DNA of 64,000 nt from Caballeronia sp. LZ062 (GCF_031450785.1 NZ_JARTWB010000002.1:744001-808000), one strand, 5' to 3'. Positions 1-14,789 are shown, counted from the first letter of the stretch. The notes: a model not told the origin generated them from the sequence alone. Program-made: numbers and translations.

Positions 1-300
1 TTGACGAACGTCTCTTCGATTTCTGCGGGCTGACGAACGCTCGAAGCGCGCAATCGCACTGGCGCGGGGGCTGATTAACGAAGACGCGCGCCGAAATGGC
101 GATGCCGCAAACGCTGCCTAAGCCACGATGTACTTCGCCGCGTCTTCCGGCGTCGCGCCGATTTTCGGGTTGACGAACGTCTACTCGATTTTCTGCGGGC
201 TGACCAACTCTCGAAGCGCGCAATCGTATTGGCGCGGTCGGCCAATTAGCGAAGACGCGCGCCGAACACGACAATGCGGCGAACGCTGCCTCAAGCCGCG
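1..300. repeat. Imperfect direct repeat (169-bp period) next to the 3' end of recJ
   Basis: Positions 1-124 and 170-300 are two copies of one segment; both begin ttgacgaacgtct and both contain tcgaagcgcgcaatcg and gaagacgcgcgccgaa. The second copy runs into the recJ stop codon. The 45 bases between them (125-169) would belong to the first repeat unit, so more units may lie left of the window. On the minus strand the first unit carries a short open stretch ending KIGATPEDAAKYIVA with a stop at 119-121. I cannot assign it to a gene. No other gene is visible in positions 1-290. Confidence 0.8.
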
Positions 301-1991
301 TGCTCGACGATCAGCTGCACGCGCGCCACGCCGTTCCACGAATCGCTGACGAGCCGGTACGCGACAGTCGCGCGCGGCGGCAGCGGATCGACGTGATTGA
401 ACCAGATCGCGTTGAAACGCTGGCGGCCGCGCACGAGTTGCAGCTTTAGGTGCTTGTCCTTCACGAGCGATTGCGACGCGACGTCGAATTCCCCCGAAAA
501 CGTCGGCGCCGGAAAGCCCTGTCCCCAGACCGCCGCGTCGAGCAGTTCGATGAATTGCGGCGTGAAATACGCGTCCTCCAGTTCGCCGTCCGTCTCGATG
601 GTCCGCGAGAGCGCGTCGGCGGTCAGCCACTCGCGGCCGATCGCTTCGAACGCGTCCGTGAAGCGCGGAATGTCGGCGGTGGCGAGCGTGAGGCCCGCCG
701 CCATTGCGTGGCCGCCGAACTTGTGGATGAGACCGGGCTCGCGCTTGCTGATGAGATCGACGGCATCGCGCAAATGGAAGCCGGGAATCGAGCGTCCGGA
801 GCCTTTTGAGAGCGTGCCGGCGTCGTCGGCGTGCGCGAACGTGAACGACGGCCGGTGAAAGCGCTCCTTCAGCCGCCCGGCGACGATGCCGATCACGCCC
901 TGATGCCAGCTCGCGTCGTAGAGCGTGAGGGTCGCGCGCTCGCCCGCATCGAACGATTGCAGTTCGGCGAGCGCCTGCTGTTGCATGCCGGCTTCGATTT
1001 CGCGCCGCTCGCGGTTCATCGCGTCGAGCTGTTGCCCGAGTTCCCATGCGCGGCCGATGTCGTCGGTCGTCAAGCATTCGATGCCGAGCGACATGTCCGA
1101 GAGCCGTCCCGCCGCGTTCAGGCGCGGCCCGAGCGCGAAGCCGAGATCGAAGCCCGACGCGGCGCGCGCATCGCGGCCGGCCGCGCGGAACAGAGCGGCG
1201 ATGCCCGGCTGCATGCGGCCTGCGCGAATCCGCTTCAAACCCTGCGCGACGAGAATCCGGTTGTTGCAGTCGAGCTTCACGACATCGGCCACGGTGCCGA
1301 GCGCAACGAGATCGAGCAGGCCGTCCAGACGCGGCTCCGGCGTGCTCTCGTAAGCGCCGCGCCGGCGCAGCTCGGCACGCAGCGCGAGCAGCACGTAGAA
1401 CATCACGCCGACGCCCGCGATACATTTGCTCGGAAAGCCGCAGCCCGGCTGGTTCGGATTGACGATGGCGCGTGCGGCGGGCAGTTCGTCGCCCGGCAGG
1501 TGATGGTCGGTCACGACGACATCGATGCCGAGCGCGTTGGCCGCCGCGACGCCTTCGACGCTCGCGATGCCGTTATCGACGGTAATCAGCAGATCCGGCA
1601 CGCCGAGCGGCGAGCGCGCGGCCAGTTCGACAATCTCGGGCGTCAGCCCGTAGCCGTATTCGAAGCGGTTCGGCACCAGATAGTCGATGGTCGCGCCGAA
1701 CATGCGCAGGCCGCGCACGGCAACCGCGCACGCGGTCGCGCCGTCGCAGTCGTAATCCGCGACGACGAGCATGCGCTTGCCGGCCGCGAGCGCATCGGCG
1801 AGCACGGCGGCAGCGTCGTCGCAACCCTTCAGGCCGATGGGCGCGTGCAGGCGCTTCAACTCGGTTTCCACTTCGTCCGGCGACGTGACGCCTCGCGCCG
1901 CATAGAGCCGCGCGATCACGGGATGCAGGCCATGGCGCATAAGGGCTTCGGCATCGGCGGGGGACGAGGCGCGGGTAACGATTCGCGTCAT
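291..1991 (-). CDS. recJ: Single-stranded-DNA-specific exonuclease RecJ
   Basis: A 566-residue 5'-3' single-strand exonuclease of the DHH phosphoesterase family, acting in recombination and mismatch repair in the cytoplasm. The metal-binding motifs are visible: DYDCDG at residues 79-84, VDNG at 138-141 and TDHH at 161-164. The DHHA1 region follows with the GGHAMAAG motif, then the OB-like C-terminal domain. Length matches the family. It lies 12 bp behind the rpfE-type gene on the same strand, so the two are probably cotranscribed. Its stop codon is inside a duplicated segment. The assignment is certain. Confidence 0.97.
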   Translation of the reverse strand: MTRIVTRASSPADAEALMRHGLHPVIARLYAARGVTSPDEVETELKRLHAPIGLKGCDDAAAVLADALAAGKRMLVVADYDCDGATACAVAVRGLRMFGATIDYLVPNRFEYGYGLTPEIVELAARSPLGVPDLLITVDNGIASVEGVAAANALGIDVVVTDHHLPGDELPAARAIVNPNQPGCGFPSKCIAGVGVMFYVLLALRAELRRRGAYESTPEPRLDGLLDLVALGTVADVVKLDCNNRILVAQGLKRIRAGRMQPGIAALFRAAGRDARAASGFDLGFALGPRLNAAGRLSDMSLGIECLTTDDIGRAWELGQQLDAMNRERREIEAGMQQQALAELQSFDAGERATLTLYDASWHQGVIGIVAGRLKERFHRPSFTFAHADDAGTLSKGSGRSIPGFHLRDAVDLISKREPGLIHKFGGHAMAAGLTLATADIPRFTDAFEAIGREWLTADALSRTIETDGELEDAYFTPQFIELLDAAVWGQGFPAPTFSGEFDVASQSLVKDKHLKLQLVRGRQRFNAIWFNHVDPLPPRATVAYRLVSDSWNGVARVQLIVEHAA

Positions 1992-2003
1992 GCGGGAAGA
2001 GCC

Positions 2004-3119
2004 TTATTCGATGAGAAGCGCCGCGATAGGGCGGCGGCGCCAGAATTTGCGCAAATCGCCGCGCGTGACCGACAGCGTGACCGAGCCCGTATCGCCGCAC
2101 AGCGTGAGACGCAGGCGCTTGAGCGAACCGCTCGATAGCGCATCGAGCGCCGGCGCGAACCACGCATCTTCGAGCGCCTTCAGCGCCGCGTTCCAGCGCG
2201 CCCAGTCCTGCTCGATGAACGGCGCGGAAAACGGGTCGAGTTCGACGAGCGTCGCGCCTTCGCCGCCGTCTTTCGGAAGCGCTGCATACGACTCCGGCGG
2301 CGTAGACGGCTTCACGCCCGAAGCGAGCGCGAGGCCGCGCGTGGCGGCGGCATCGGACATCACGGCGGCGAACGGGCGCGTGACCGGGCGCATCGCGCCT
2401 TGTGCGTGCAGCCAGATCGAATTGATGGGCGGAAGTCCGCGCGATTCGCGCTCGACGTTCAGCGGATGTTCGAACCACGCCATCTGCACTTCGTTCTGCA
2501 GCTTCATCCACGGGCGCGAGCGATCGCCGGTCCGGGCTTCGTGCGGCAGCCAGATTTCGATGTTGCGTCCCGCCGCGCGCAACGGCGACGCGCCCGCGAG
2601 CGCGCCGAGCGCATCGCCCGATACGTACCAGCGCAGCGGCGTCGGCGCCTGCAACGCTAGGCCCAAGTCTTCGATGACCGGCCGTGCGGTGTCCAGCAGC
2701 GCGCGCGCTTCCTCGGTGCGCACGCCGAGCGTGGCGGGATCGATCAGCACGAGATGATCGTGCGCGATGCGCACGTGAACCGGCTCGATGCACGCCCACA
2801 GCGCGGCGTCTCCAGAACCGGACGCGCCGGGATCGCCGCCATCGGCAAGGAGCATGAAGGGCGCGAGCGGGGCGTCGTCGGCATAACGTTGGCCCGCGTT
2901 CGGCGAAACGATGCCGAAGCGTTGCGCGATCCAGCGCTCATGCGGCAGCGTACGCTGGAAGTCTTCGCCGATCACGCGTTCTTCGAGCGTCGCGCGGGCA
3001 AGCAGTCGGTCAAGCGCCGCGCTGTCCAGTCCGTGCAGCGCAGTCGCGGCGTCGGCCGCCGAGGGCAGGGCGAACGGCAGCAGAAGGTGAAGGTCGGCAA
3101 GGGGCATGATGGTCGGCAT
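2004..3119 (-). CDS. RpfE-type conserved protein upstream of recJ
   Basis: A 371-residue protein resembling the conserved family called RpfE-type regulators in Xanthomonas and Ralstonia. Its molecular function is not established, although the family has been linked to regulation of pathogenicity factors. The rpfE-recJ pairing itself is known from Xanthomonas, and the 12-bp gap to recJ suggests one transcript. The N-terminus is Leu/Ala-rich, with no convincing signal peptide. An alternative start is the internal Met five codons in (MPLADLHLLLPF). No catalytic motif could be recognised. The family call rests on sequence style plus neighbourhood. Confidence 0.7.
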   Translation of the reverse strand: MPTIMPLADLHLLLPFALPSAADAATALHGLDSAALDRLLARATLEERVIGEDFQRTLPHERWIAQRFGIVSPNAGQRYADDAPLAPFMLLADGGDPGASGSGDAALWACIEPVHVRIAHDHLVLIDPATLGVRTEEARALLDTARPVIEDLGLALQAPTPLRWYVSGDALGALAGASPLRAAGRNIEIWLPHEARTGDRSRPWMKLQNEVQMAWFEHPLNVERESRGLPPINSIWLHAQGAMRPVTRPFAAVMSDAAATRGLALASGVKPSTPPESYAALPKDGGEGATLVELDPFSAPFIEQDWARWNAALKALEDAWFAPALDALSSGSLKRLRLTLCGDTGSVTLSVTRGDLRKFWRRRPIAALLIE

Positions 3120-3334
3120 TGTAGGGCAAAGCGCGACGCGTCATCGGCGGGGGGCACGATGCGCAAGGCGCTGCAAGACCCGCGCTTGTTACGACGCCGA
3201 CCCCATGTGTGGCAAACTTTCGCAAATTTCGCGGCGCAAGGCGCACGGCCCGGTCATGCGCTGTCAAATCGGGGCGATTCACGCCTTCACGCCGGCCAAG
3301 ATAGCAACGCAGCAACAGCAGAAAAAGGATTCGC

Positions 3335-4588
3335 TTGAAACTTCCGTACGAATGGCAGATTGGCTGGCGCTACACGCGCGCCAGCAAACGCACCACAGGC
3401 AACGGCTTCATCTCATTCATCGCGCTCGTGTCGATGGCGGGCATCGCGCTCGGCGTCGCCGCGCTGATCGTCGTGCTGTCGGTCATGAACGGCTTCCAGA
3501 AGGAAGTGCGCGACCGCATGCTCTCGGTGCTCGCGCATGTCGAAATCTTCTCGCCGACGGGGTCCATGCCCAATTGGCAGTTGACCGCGCAGGAAGCCAA
3601 GCGCAATCCCGAAGTGACCGGCGCGGCGCCCTACGTCGAAGCGCAGGCGCTCTTGACGCGGCAAGGCGCGGTGAGCGGCGTCGCGCTGCGCGGCGTGGAG
3701 CCGTCGCTCGAGCCGGAAGTGTCGGATATCGGCAAGGAAATGCGCGCGGGCAAGCTCGCGGACTTGGTTCCCGGCGAATTCGGCATCGTGCTTGGCGGCG
3801 ATCTCGCAACGAACCTCGGCGTGATGACCGGCGACAAGATCACGCTCGTCGCGCCCGAAGGCACCATCACGCCCGCGGGCATGATGCCGCGCCTGAAGCA
3901 GTTCACGGTCGTCGGCATCTTCGAGTCCGGCCACTACGAATACGATTCGACGCTCGCGCTCATTTCGATCCGCGACGCGCAAGCGCTCTTTCGCCTTCCC
4001 GCGCCGACCGGCGTGCGTCTGCGTCTGAAGGACATGCAGCGCGCGCCCGATGTCGCGCGGCAACTGTCGCACACGCTCTCCGGCGACCTCTATATCCGCG
4101 ACTGGACGCAGCAGAACAAGACGTGGTTCTCCGCCGTGCAGATCGAAAAACGCATGATGTTCATCATTCTCACGCTGATCATCGCGGTGGCGGCGTTCAA
4201 TCTGGTGTCGTCGCTCGTGATGACCGTCACCGACAAGCAGGCCGATATCGCCATCTTGCGCACGCTCGGCGCGCAGCCCGGCTCGATCATGAAGATATTC
4301 GTGGTGCAGGGCGTGACCATCGGCTTTATCGGCACGGCGCTCGGCGTGTCGCTCGGCTGCGTGATTGCGTGGAGCATTCCGTGGCTCGTGCCGATGATCG
4401 AGCATGTGCTCGGCGTGCAGTTCCTGCCGCCTTCGGTGTACTTCATCAGCGAGTTGCCGTCCGAACTCGTGCCGGGCGATGTCATGAAGATCGGCGTCAT
4501 CGCGTTTTTGTTGTCGTCGCTCGCGACGCTCTATCCGAGCTGGCGCGGCGCGAAGGTTCGTCCGGCGGAGGCGCTGCGCTATGAGTGA
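3335..4588 (+). CDS. lolC: Lipoprotein-releasing ABC transporter permease LolC/LolE
   Basis: A 417-residue inner-membrane permease of the Lol system, which extracts outer-membrane lipoproteins and hands them to LolA. It has the family architecture: one N-terminal transmembrane helix (about residues 25-50), a large periplasmic MacB-like domain, and three C-terminal helices (about 270-405). The chosen start is TTG, because AAAAAGGA lies 5 bases upstream and the next residues ([13 protein letters not shown]) are the usual family N-terminus. It overlaps lolD by 8 bp. Only one permease gene is present, so it probably does the work of both LolC and LolE, as in many beta-proteobacteria. Confidence 0.95.
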   Translation: MKLPYEWQIGWRYTRASKRTTGNGFISFIALVSMAGIALGVAALIVVLSVMNGFQKEVRDRMLSVLAHVEIFSPTGSMPNWQLTAQEAKRNPEVTGAAPYVEAQALLTRQGAVSGVALRGVEPSLEPEVSDIGKEMRAGKLADLVPGEFGIVLGGDLATNLGVMTGDKITLVAPEGTITPAGMMPRLKQFTVVGIFESGHYEYDSTLALISIRDAQALFRLPAPTGVRLRLKDMQRAPDVARQLSHTLSGDLYIRDWTQQNKTWFSAVQIEKRMMFIILTLIIAVAAFNLVSSLVMTVTDKQADIAILRTLGAQPGSIMKIFVVQGVTIGFIGTALGVSLGCVIAWSIPWLVPMIEHVLGVQFLPPSVYFISELPSELVPGDVMKIGVIAFLLSSLATLYPSWRGAKVRPAEALRYE

Positions 4589-5294
4589 CCTGATTCCGGC
4601 AAATAATGTCGTGCTGCAGGCGTCGGCGATTTCTAAGGCGTTCGAGCAGGGCGGCGCAAGCGTGCGGGTACTCGACAACGCGCAGCTCGAAATCTATCGC
4701 GGCGAAAAGCTCGCGATCGTCGGCGCGTCCGGTTCCGGCAAGAGCACGCTGCTGCACGTGCTCGGCGGCCTCGACGAGCCGAGCGCGGGCAAAGTGTCGC
4801 TGCTCGGCAAGCCGTTCACCGAGCTAAAAGAGAAAGAGCGCAACGAACTGCGTAATCGCGCGCTCGGTTTCGTGTATCAGTTTCATCATTTGCTGCCTGA
4901 ATTCACCGCGCTGGATAACGTCGCGATGCCGCTGCGCATTCGCCGCATGAGCGAAGACGCGGCGCGCAAGGAAGCGATGGCCATGCTGGAACGCGTCGGC
5001 ATCGCGCATCGCGCGAAGCATCGGCCGGGCGCGCTGTCGGGCGGCGAGCGGCAACGCGTGGCGATTGCACGGGCGCTCGTCACGCGGCCCGCGTGCGTGC
5101 TCGCCGACGAACCGACCGGCAACCTCGACGGCGGCACGGCGGATACGGTGTTCAACCTGATGCTGGAGTTGTCGCAGACGCTCGAGACGAGCTTCGTGAT
5201 CGTCACGCACGATCCCGATCTCGCCGCGCGCTGCGACCGCATCATGCGTCTGCGCGACGGCGTGCTGCACGAAGAGCCGCCGGTGCCCGTCTAA
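4581..5294 (+). CDS. lolD: Lipoprotein-releasing ABC transporter ATPase LolD
   Basis: A 237-residue ABC ATPase powering the Lol lipoprotein extractor at the cytoplasmic face of the inner membrane. Visible motifs are Walker [10 protein letters not shown] (48-56), signature LSGGE (152-156), Walker B running into the D-loop [10 protein letters not shown] (174-183) and the H-loop histidine at 210. Its start codon lies inside the end of lolC (8-bp overlap), which indicates translational coupling with its permease. Length and motifs are typical of LolD, MacB-type ATPases. Confidence 0.96.
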   Translation: MSDLIPANNVVLQASAISKAFEQGGASVRVLDNAQLEIYRGEKLAIVGASGSGKSTLLHVLGGLDEPSAGKVSLLGKPFTELKEKERNELRNRALGFVYQFHHLLPEFTALDNVAMPLRIRRMSEDAARKEAMAMLERVGIAHRAKHRPGALSGGERQRVAIARALVTRPACVLADEPTGNLDGGTADTVFNLMLELSQTLETSFVIVTHDPDLAARCDRIMRLRDGVLHEEPPVPV

Positions 5295-5318
5295 GCGGCG
5301 CGCGCCTCGGAGGACGCC

Positions 5319-6107
5319 ATGTGGATCGACACGCACTGTCATCTCGATGCCTCCGAGTTCGACGCGGACCGCGACGCGGTGGCCCGCGCGGCGGTCGATG
5401 CAGCGGTGACGCGCATCGTGATTCCGGGCGTCGAGCGGTCGAACTTCGATACGGTGCGCGCGTTGTCGCATCGCATCGAGGGCGGCGCGTATGCGCTCGG
5501 CATCCATCCGCTTTTCACGCCTCGCGCCACCGACGACGACCTGCGCGTGCTGCGCGAGCAAATCGCGGCGAGCATGGACGATCCGCGCTTCGTCGGTATC
5601 GGCGAAATCGGGCTGGATTATTTCGTGCCGACGCTCGACGATGCGCGCCAGCAGTTCTTCTACTACGAGCAACTGAAGCTCGCCCGCGAGTTCCGACTGC
5701 CGGTGATTTGCCACGTGCGCAAGTCGCAGGACAAGGTGCTCAAGGGCCTGCGCGTGCACGGCATTCATTGCGGCATCGCCCATGCGTTCAACGGCAGCTT
5801 TCAGCAGGCGGAAGCGTTCATCGCGCAGGGGATGCGGCTCGGCTTCGGCGGCAATCTGACGTTCGAGCGGGCACGGCAGATCAGGCGGCTTGCGGCCGAC
5901 CTTCCGCTCGATGCGATCGTGCTCGAAACCGATGCGCCCGACATTGCGCCCGCCTGGCGCTACAAAGGCCGCAATACGCCGGATCAGGTCGCGGGCATCG
6001 CGAAAGTGCTTGCGCAACTTCGCGGCATCGATGAAGGCGCGCTTTCCCTAGGCACAACGGCTAACGCGCACGCCGCGCTGCCCCGGCTCGCGCTGGCGGC
6101 TTCATAA
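5319..6107 (+). CDS. TatD-family metal-dependent hydrolase (DNase)
   Basis: A 262-residue TIM-barrel amidohydrolase-type nuclease of the TatD/YcfH/YjjV family; characterised members are 3'-5' exonucleases or DNases. The metal ligands are in place: HCH near the N-terminus (H6, H8), GEIGLD with E96, H132 in ICHVRKSQ, H155 and D205 in ETDAP. It follows lolD by 24 bp with a good ribosome site (GGAGGAC) and is probably in the same operon. Sequence alone does not separate TatD, YcfH and YjjV paralogues, so no symbol is given. Confidence 0.9.
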   Translation: MWIDTHCHLDASEFDADRDAVARAAVDAAVTRIVIPGVERSNFDTVRALSHRIEGGAYALGIHPLFTPRATDDDLRVLREQIAASMDDPRFVGIGEIGLDYFVPTLDDARQQFFYYEQLKLAREFRLPVICHVRKSQDKVLKGLRVHGIHCGIAHAFNGSFQQAEAFIAQGMRLGFGGNLTFERARQIRRLAADLPLDAIVLETDAPDIAPAWRYKGRNTPDQVAGIAKVLAQLRGIDEGALSLGTTANAHAALPRLALAAS

Positions 6108-6177
6108 TCGTTCACGGTTGCATTCGGTTCGGATCACTGAATTATGTGATGCGGGCGGATGCGTTCGCGGGACGAGA

Positions 6178-8811
6178 ATGGAGAGCATAAGCGTGCGGGC
6201 GGTGTTGCTGTGTTTTGCATTGGGCGTCGCGTGGTTGCAGCAACAGGCCGTGTTGCCGGGCTGGGGCGGCTGGGCGGCATGCATCGCGATTCTTTGCGTA
6301 ACGGCGGGCGCGGGTTTCGTCGTGAACGGGCGAGGGCGCATCGTGGCCTTCGCGGTGGCAGCCGCTGCAATCGGCTTCGCCTACGCCGCCGTGCGCGCGG
6401 AAATGCGCTTGCAGCAGCACTTGCCGGTCGAGTTCGAGCAGCGCGATATCGAACTGAGCGGCTTTGTGCGCGGTCTGCCGGAGCCGCAAGACGAAGGCAC
6501 GCGCTTTCTCTTCGAAGTGGAATCCAACGGCGCGAGATTGCGTGATTTCCCGCGCATCGTGAGACTGCTTTGGGCGCAGGATGCGCCTGGGCTCGTCGCG
6601 GGCCAACGCTGGGCGCTGACTGCGCGGCTCAAGCGCCCGCACGCCAATGCGAACTTCTCACTGCGCGATGGCGAAGTCGGCTTGCTTGAGCGCGGCATTC
6701 GCGCGACAGGCTCCGTGTCCGTCAGCCGGCCAGCGCGGCTTCTTCCCGGCGACGTAATCGGACCATGGCTCGCCATCGACCGTTGGCGCGCGCGCATCCG
6801 GCGGCGCATCGAAACGGTGCTCGCGGACGCGCCGCATCGCGGGGTCGTCGTCGCGCTGGCGGTGGGCGCGCAAGACGCCGTGAGCGACGGCGACTGGGCC
6901 GTTCTGCGAGCGACCGGCACGAGCCATCTCGTCGCCATTTCGGGGCTGCACATCGGCTTCGTCGCGGGACTCGCTGCGTTTGTCTGCGGCTTCGTGTGGA
7001 AGCGCGTTCGCTTGGCGGGCGTGCCTGCGCCGCTGGTGGTTGCCGCGCCGAAGGTGGCGGCGCTCGGTGCGGCGTCGTTTGCGGCGTTATATGCCGCGCT
7101 CGCGGGCTTCAACGTGCCCGCGCAGCGCACGTTGTGGACGCTGGTCGTGTTCGCGATCGCGTTCGTCGGCGGGCGGCGGCCGGCGTCCTCCCTCGTGCTC
7201 GCGTGGGCGCTTGCGTTCGTGCTGATCGCGGATCCGTGGGCGGTGACATCGCCCGGATTCTGGCTCTCGTTTTGCGCGGTCGCGGCGATTTTGCATGCGA
7301 TCACATCCAACGGCAGGCGCGCGTCGAAAGCGCCGCGCGACGACGCCGACGACTGGCTCGCAGGTTTGGAAGCGCGTGATCCGGTGCTGCCCGATGAAGT
7401 CGCGTCGAGTCGAACCGTCGCCGATTCGCCGCCGCGCGGGTGCTCCCGCTCGCTGACCGGCGCGAGCGGTCGCGCCGCTGCGAACGCGTTTCCTGATGAA
7501 GCCGGGTCTAGCCAAGCCGTCACCGATCCGCCGCCGCGCACCCGTTCGTGGTCGCTCGTCAACGCATGCCGGCGCGCCGCTGTGAAGGTGCGTGGACACT
7601 TGGCATCGAGCGCGCGCGTGCAATACGCCGTCACGCTCTCGCTCGCGCCGTTGACCGCCTACTGGTTCTCGCAAATTCCGCTCATCGGCCCGCTCGCCAA
7701 CGCGTTCGCGATTCCGTGGATCAGCTTCGTCGTGACGCCTGCCACGCTCGCCGCGCTCATCGCCCCCGCACCGCTCGATGCGCCGATGCTTCACTTCGCG
7801 CACGCCGCGCTGTCCGTTCTGTTCGACGCGCTCGAAAAGGTAGCCGACGCAGGCCCCGCATGGTCGCTCTGGTATTTGCCGCAACCCGGAATGTTCGCGA
7901 TGGCGGCGTCGCTGACGGGCGCGGCGTGGGCGCTTGCGCCGCGCGGTTGGCCGTTGCGCTTTGCCGTGCCGCTCACGTGGCTGCCGCTTCTCGTACCCGC
8001 GTCGAGCGGCGTGTCACAAGGCACGTTTCGCGTGACCGCGCTCGATATTGGCCAAGGCTCCGCGCTCGTCGTCGAGACCGCGCATCACACGCTGCTTTTC
8101 GATGCCGGCCCCGGCCCCGAGTCGACGCACGCAGGCGAGCGCATCGTCGCGCCGTATCTGATCGCAACAGGCGTGCGTTCGCTGGATGCGCTCGTCGTCA
8201 GCCATTCCGATTCAGACCACGCGGGCGGGGCGCCTGCGGTGCTGCAAGCGGTCGTAGTGCGGCAACTGCTGGCGTCGCTGCCCGCGAATCATGCCCTCTG
8301 GTCCGACGCCGGCAGGCGCGGCGCCGATACGCTGCGCTGCGCGGCCGGTCAACACTGGACATGGGACCGCGTGGACTTCCGCGTGCTGTGGCCCGATCCC
8401 GGGCCGCTGACCGGCACGCCGAATCATCAGGCTTGCGTGATGAAGGTGACGAACGCAGCGGGGCGCACCGCGCTCTTCACGGCGGATATGGAAGCCGACG
8501 TCGAACGCACGCTCCTCGCGCGCGATCCCGCCGCGTTGCGCGCCGATGTGCTGATCGTGCCGCATCACGGCAGCCGCACGTCGTCGACCGAGCCTTTCCT
8601 CGATTCCGTCGGGCCGCTCGCCGCGGTATTTCAGGTAGGCTATCGCAACCGGTTTCACCATCCGAATCCCACGGTGTACGCGCGCTATCAGATGCGCGAC
8701 ATCGCGCTCACGCGCAGCGACGAGGACGGCGCGGCGCGCATCGACATCGGCTCAGAAGTCGTGCTCGATCGCTACCGGCAAACGCACGCGCGCTACTGGA
8801 TGGGGCGCTGA
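6178..8811 (+). CDS. comEC: ComEC/Rec2 DNA-uptake channel
   Basis: An 877-residue inner-membrane protein that carries single-stranded DNA across the membrane in natural transformation. It has an N-terminal DUF4131 region with membrane helices, the polytopic Competence domain (containing HLVAISGLHIGF) and a C-terminal metallo-beta-lactamase-type domain with HSDSDHAGG near residue 675. I place the start at the ATG at 6178, preceded by GGGACGAG; a TTG 60 bases upstream is possible but less likely. A hydrophilic insertion at residues 405-472 within the membrane domain consists of two copies of a 34-residue unit. An intact comEC suggests, but does not prove, competence. Confidence 0.93.
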   Translation: MESISVRAVLLCFALGVAWLQQQAVLPGWGGWAACIAILCVTAGAGFVVNGRGRIVAFAVAAAAIGFAYAAVRAEMRLQQHLPVEFEQRDIELSGFVRGLPEPQDEGTRFLFEVESNGARLRDFPRIVRLLWAQDAPGLVAGQRWALTARLKRPHANANFSLRDGEVGLLERGIRATGSVSVSRPARLLPGDVIGPWLAIDRWRARIRRRIETVLADAPHRGVVVALAVGAQDAVSDGDWAVLRATGTSHLVAISGLHIGFVAGLAAFVCGFVWKRVRLAGVPAPLVVAAPKVAALGAASFAALYAALAGFNVPAQRTLWTLVVFAIAFVGGRRPASSLVLAWALAFVLIADPWAVTSPGFWLSFCAVAAILHAITSNGRRASKAPRDDADDWLAGLEARDPVLPDEVASSRTVADSPPRGCSRSLTGASGRAAANAFPDEAGSSQAVTDPPPRTRSWSLVNACRRAAVKVRGHLASSARVQYAVTLSLAPLTAYWFSQIPLIGPLANAFAIPWISFVVTPATLAALIAPAPLDAPMLHFAHAALSVLFDALEKVADAGPAWSLWYLPQPGMFAMAASLTGAAWALAPRGWPLRFAVPLTWLPLLVPASSGVSQGTFRVTALDIGQGSALVVETAHHTLLFDAGPGPESTHAGERIVAPYLIATGVRSLDALVVSHSDSDHAGGAPAVLQAVVVRQLLASLPANHALWSDAGRRGADTLRCAAGQHWTWDRVDFRVLWPDPGPLTGTPNHQACVMKVTNAAGRTALFTADMEADVERTLLARDPAALRADVLIVPHHGSRTSSTEPFLDSVGPLAAVFQVGYRNRFHHPNPTVYARYQMRDIALTRSDEDGAARIDIGSEVVLDRYRQTHARYWMGR
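7390..7593 (+). repeat. Tandem 102-bp repeat inside comEC
   Basis: Two in-frame 34-codon units, 7390-7491 and 7492-7593, begin PDEVASSRTVADSPPR and PDEAGSSQAVTDPPPR. They are rich in Ser, Pro, Ala and Arg and lie in a loop between hydrophobic segments of the ComEC membrane domain. The copies have diverged clearly, so the duplication is not recent. Because the period is a multiple of three, the reading frame is kept. Confidence 0.8.
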
Positions 8812-8838
8812 GAACAAGACGACAAGACGAGGAGCCGC

Positions 8839-12336
<3,498 letters not shown>

Positions 12337-12383
12337 GCACGGCGCGCTGTTTCCGGCATGGTTACACGCGAGCGCCGCAGTGA

Positions 12384-13778
<1,395 letters not shown>

Positions 13779-13897
13779 AAGTCCTCGCTAAAGCTTTCGC
13801 CGCTTTAGTCGATAAGGACGTTGATCTTATCTTCTGCCCGCCGCCCCGGCCTCGCGCCAATCGAGACCGACGGGCGGCGCTTATTTTGGCTACTTGA

Positions 13898-14362
13898 ATG
13901 CGGCTCGTAACTGTCGTTCTGGTCTTGTTGCTGGCGCTGATCCAGTACCCGCTCTGGTGGGGACACGGCGGCTGGCTGCGCGTGCATGAACTGCAGCAGC
14001 AACTCGCGCAGCAGACGGACAAGAACACGAATCTCAAGCTGCGCAACGAGCGCGTGCAAGGCGAAGTGCAGGATCTGCAAAGCGGCACCGCCGCCGTGGA
14101 AGAGCGCGCGCGCTATGAAATGGGCATGGTCAAGGACAGCGAGGTCTTCGTGCAGTTCGTCGCGCCCAATTCCACCGCGCCCGTCAATTCGGCGAACGTC
14201 CCGGGCATGAACGGCTCGACGCGCGGGCAGGTATCCGCCGCGCCGTTGCGCGTGGTGCCGAATCCGGTGTCGCGGTCGAAGCAGGAGTTGCGCGATCTCG
14301 ACCGCAAGGCACGCAAGGATAAAGCCGCCGAAGCGAAGAAAAAGCAGGGCGCAGGCGGGTGA
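13898..14362 (+). CDS. ftsB: Cell division protein FtsB
   Basis: A 154-residue single-pass membrane protein of the divisome FtsQLB complex. It has a short cytoplasmic N-terminus, a transmembrane helix at about residues 3-22 and a heptad-rich coiled coil at about 28-70 ([20 protein letters not shown]), ending in the [13 protein letters not shown] motif that is typical of FtsB. The tail after residue 90 is Pro/Ser/Asn- then Lys/Ala-rich and makes this protein longer than the 103-residue E. coli form. Position after eno is the classic location of ftsB. Confidence 0.93.
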   Translation: MRLVTVVLVLLLALIQYPLWWGHGGWLRVHELQQQLAQQTDKNTNLKLRNERVQGEVQDLQSGTAAVEERARYEMGMVKDSEVFVQFVAPNSTAPVNSANVPGMNGSTRGQVSAAPLRVVPNPVSRSKQELRDLDRKARKDKAAEAKKKQGAGG

Positions 14363-14385
14363 CCTAAAACACTCAGCGGGCGAAT

Positions 14386-14424
14386 AAAAATGGCGCAGTC
14401 TTTATCGACTGCGCCATTTTTTTT
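14386..14424. terminator. Bidirectional intrinsic terminator between ftsB and the lipoprotein gene
   Basis: A perfect inverted repeat (aatggcgcagtc ... gactgcgccatt, 6-base loop) is flanked by an A-run on the left and a run of eight T on the right. It lies 23 bp after the ftsB stop and 17 bp after the stop of the convergent minus-strand gene, so it can serve both. Confidence 0.9.
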
Positions 14425-14441
14425 CGGTTCGCGCGAGCGGC

Positions 14442-14789
14442 CTACCACCAAGTTCCGATGCCGACGCCCGTGCCCCAGTAAGGACCGCCCCAGCCGCCGC
14501 TGGAGTAGCCGCCGTACACGCTGACAGGCGGCGTGTAGTAGCCGGACATCATCTTGGCGTTGTTGCCGGCAGTCGCGGCTTGCTGCGATTCGCTCAGCGC
14601 CTGTTTGTCGATCTCGTTGTAACGCTGCATCTGCTCTTCGGGCGTGAGCGTCTGCTGCGCCGTCGGCGGCGTGTTCGGCAGCCGGCTGTAGATCGGCGAC
14701 GGGCCGGGCGGGTCCATCATGCAGCCGGTGACGAGCAGCGCGGCTGCGACACACGACGAAAGTTTCAGCAATAGCGATGCGGTTTTCAT
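14442..14789 (-). CDS. Small lipoprotein, Gly/Tyr/Trp-rich C-terminus
   Basis: A 115-residue predicted lipoprotein of unknown function. Signal peptide residues 1-20 end in a lipobox (LLVTGC), followed by MDPPGPSPIYSRLPNTPP. The middle is polar and helical, and the end is a Gly/Tyr/Trp-rich stretch (VYGGYSSGGWGGPYWGTG). The start is the ATG preceded by GGAGGT; an upstream in-frame ATG lacks a ribosome site. The residue after the lipid Cys is Met, not Asp, which suggests the outer membrane. Confidence 0.8.
   Translation of the reverse strand: MKTASLLLKLSSCVAAALLVTGCMMDPPGPSPIYSRLPNTPPTAQQTLTPEEQMQRYNEIDKQALSESQQAATAGNNAKMMSGYYTPPVSVYGGYSSGGWGGPYWGTGVGIGTWW

Noticed and set aside
181..1425. 414-codon minus-strand frame overlapping recJ
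   Set aside because: It lies in another frame of recJ and is Arg/Ala-rich, as expected from a shadow frame.
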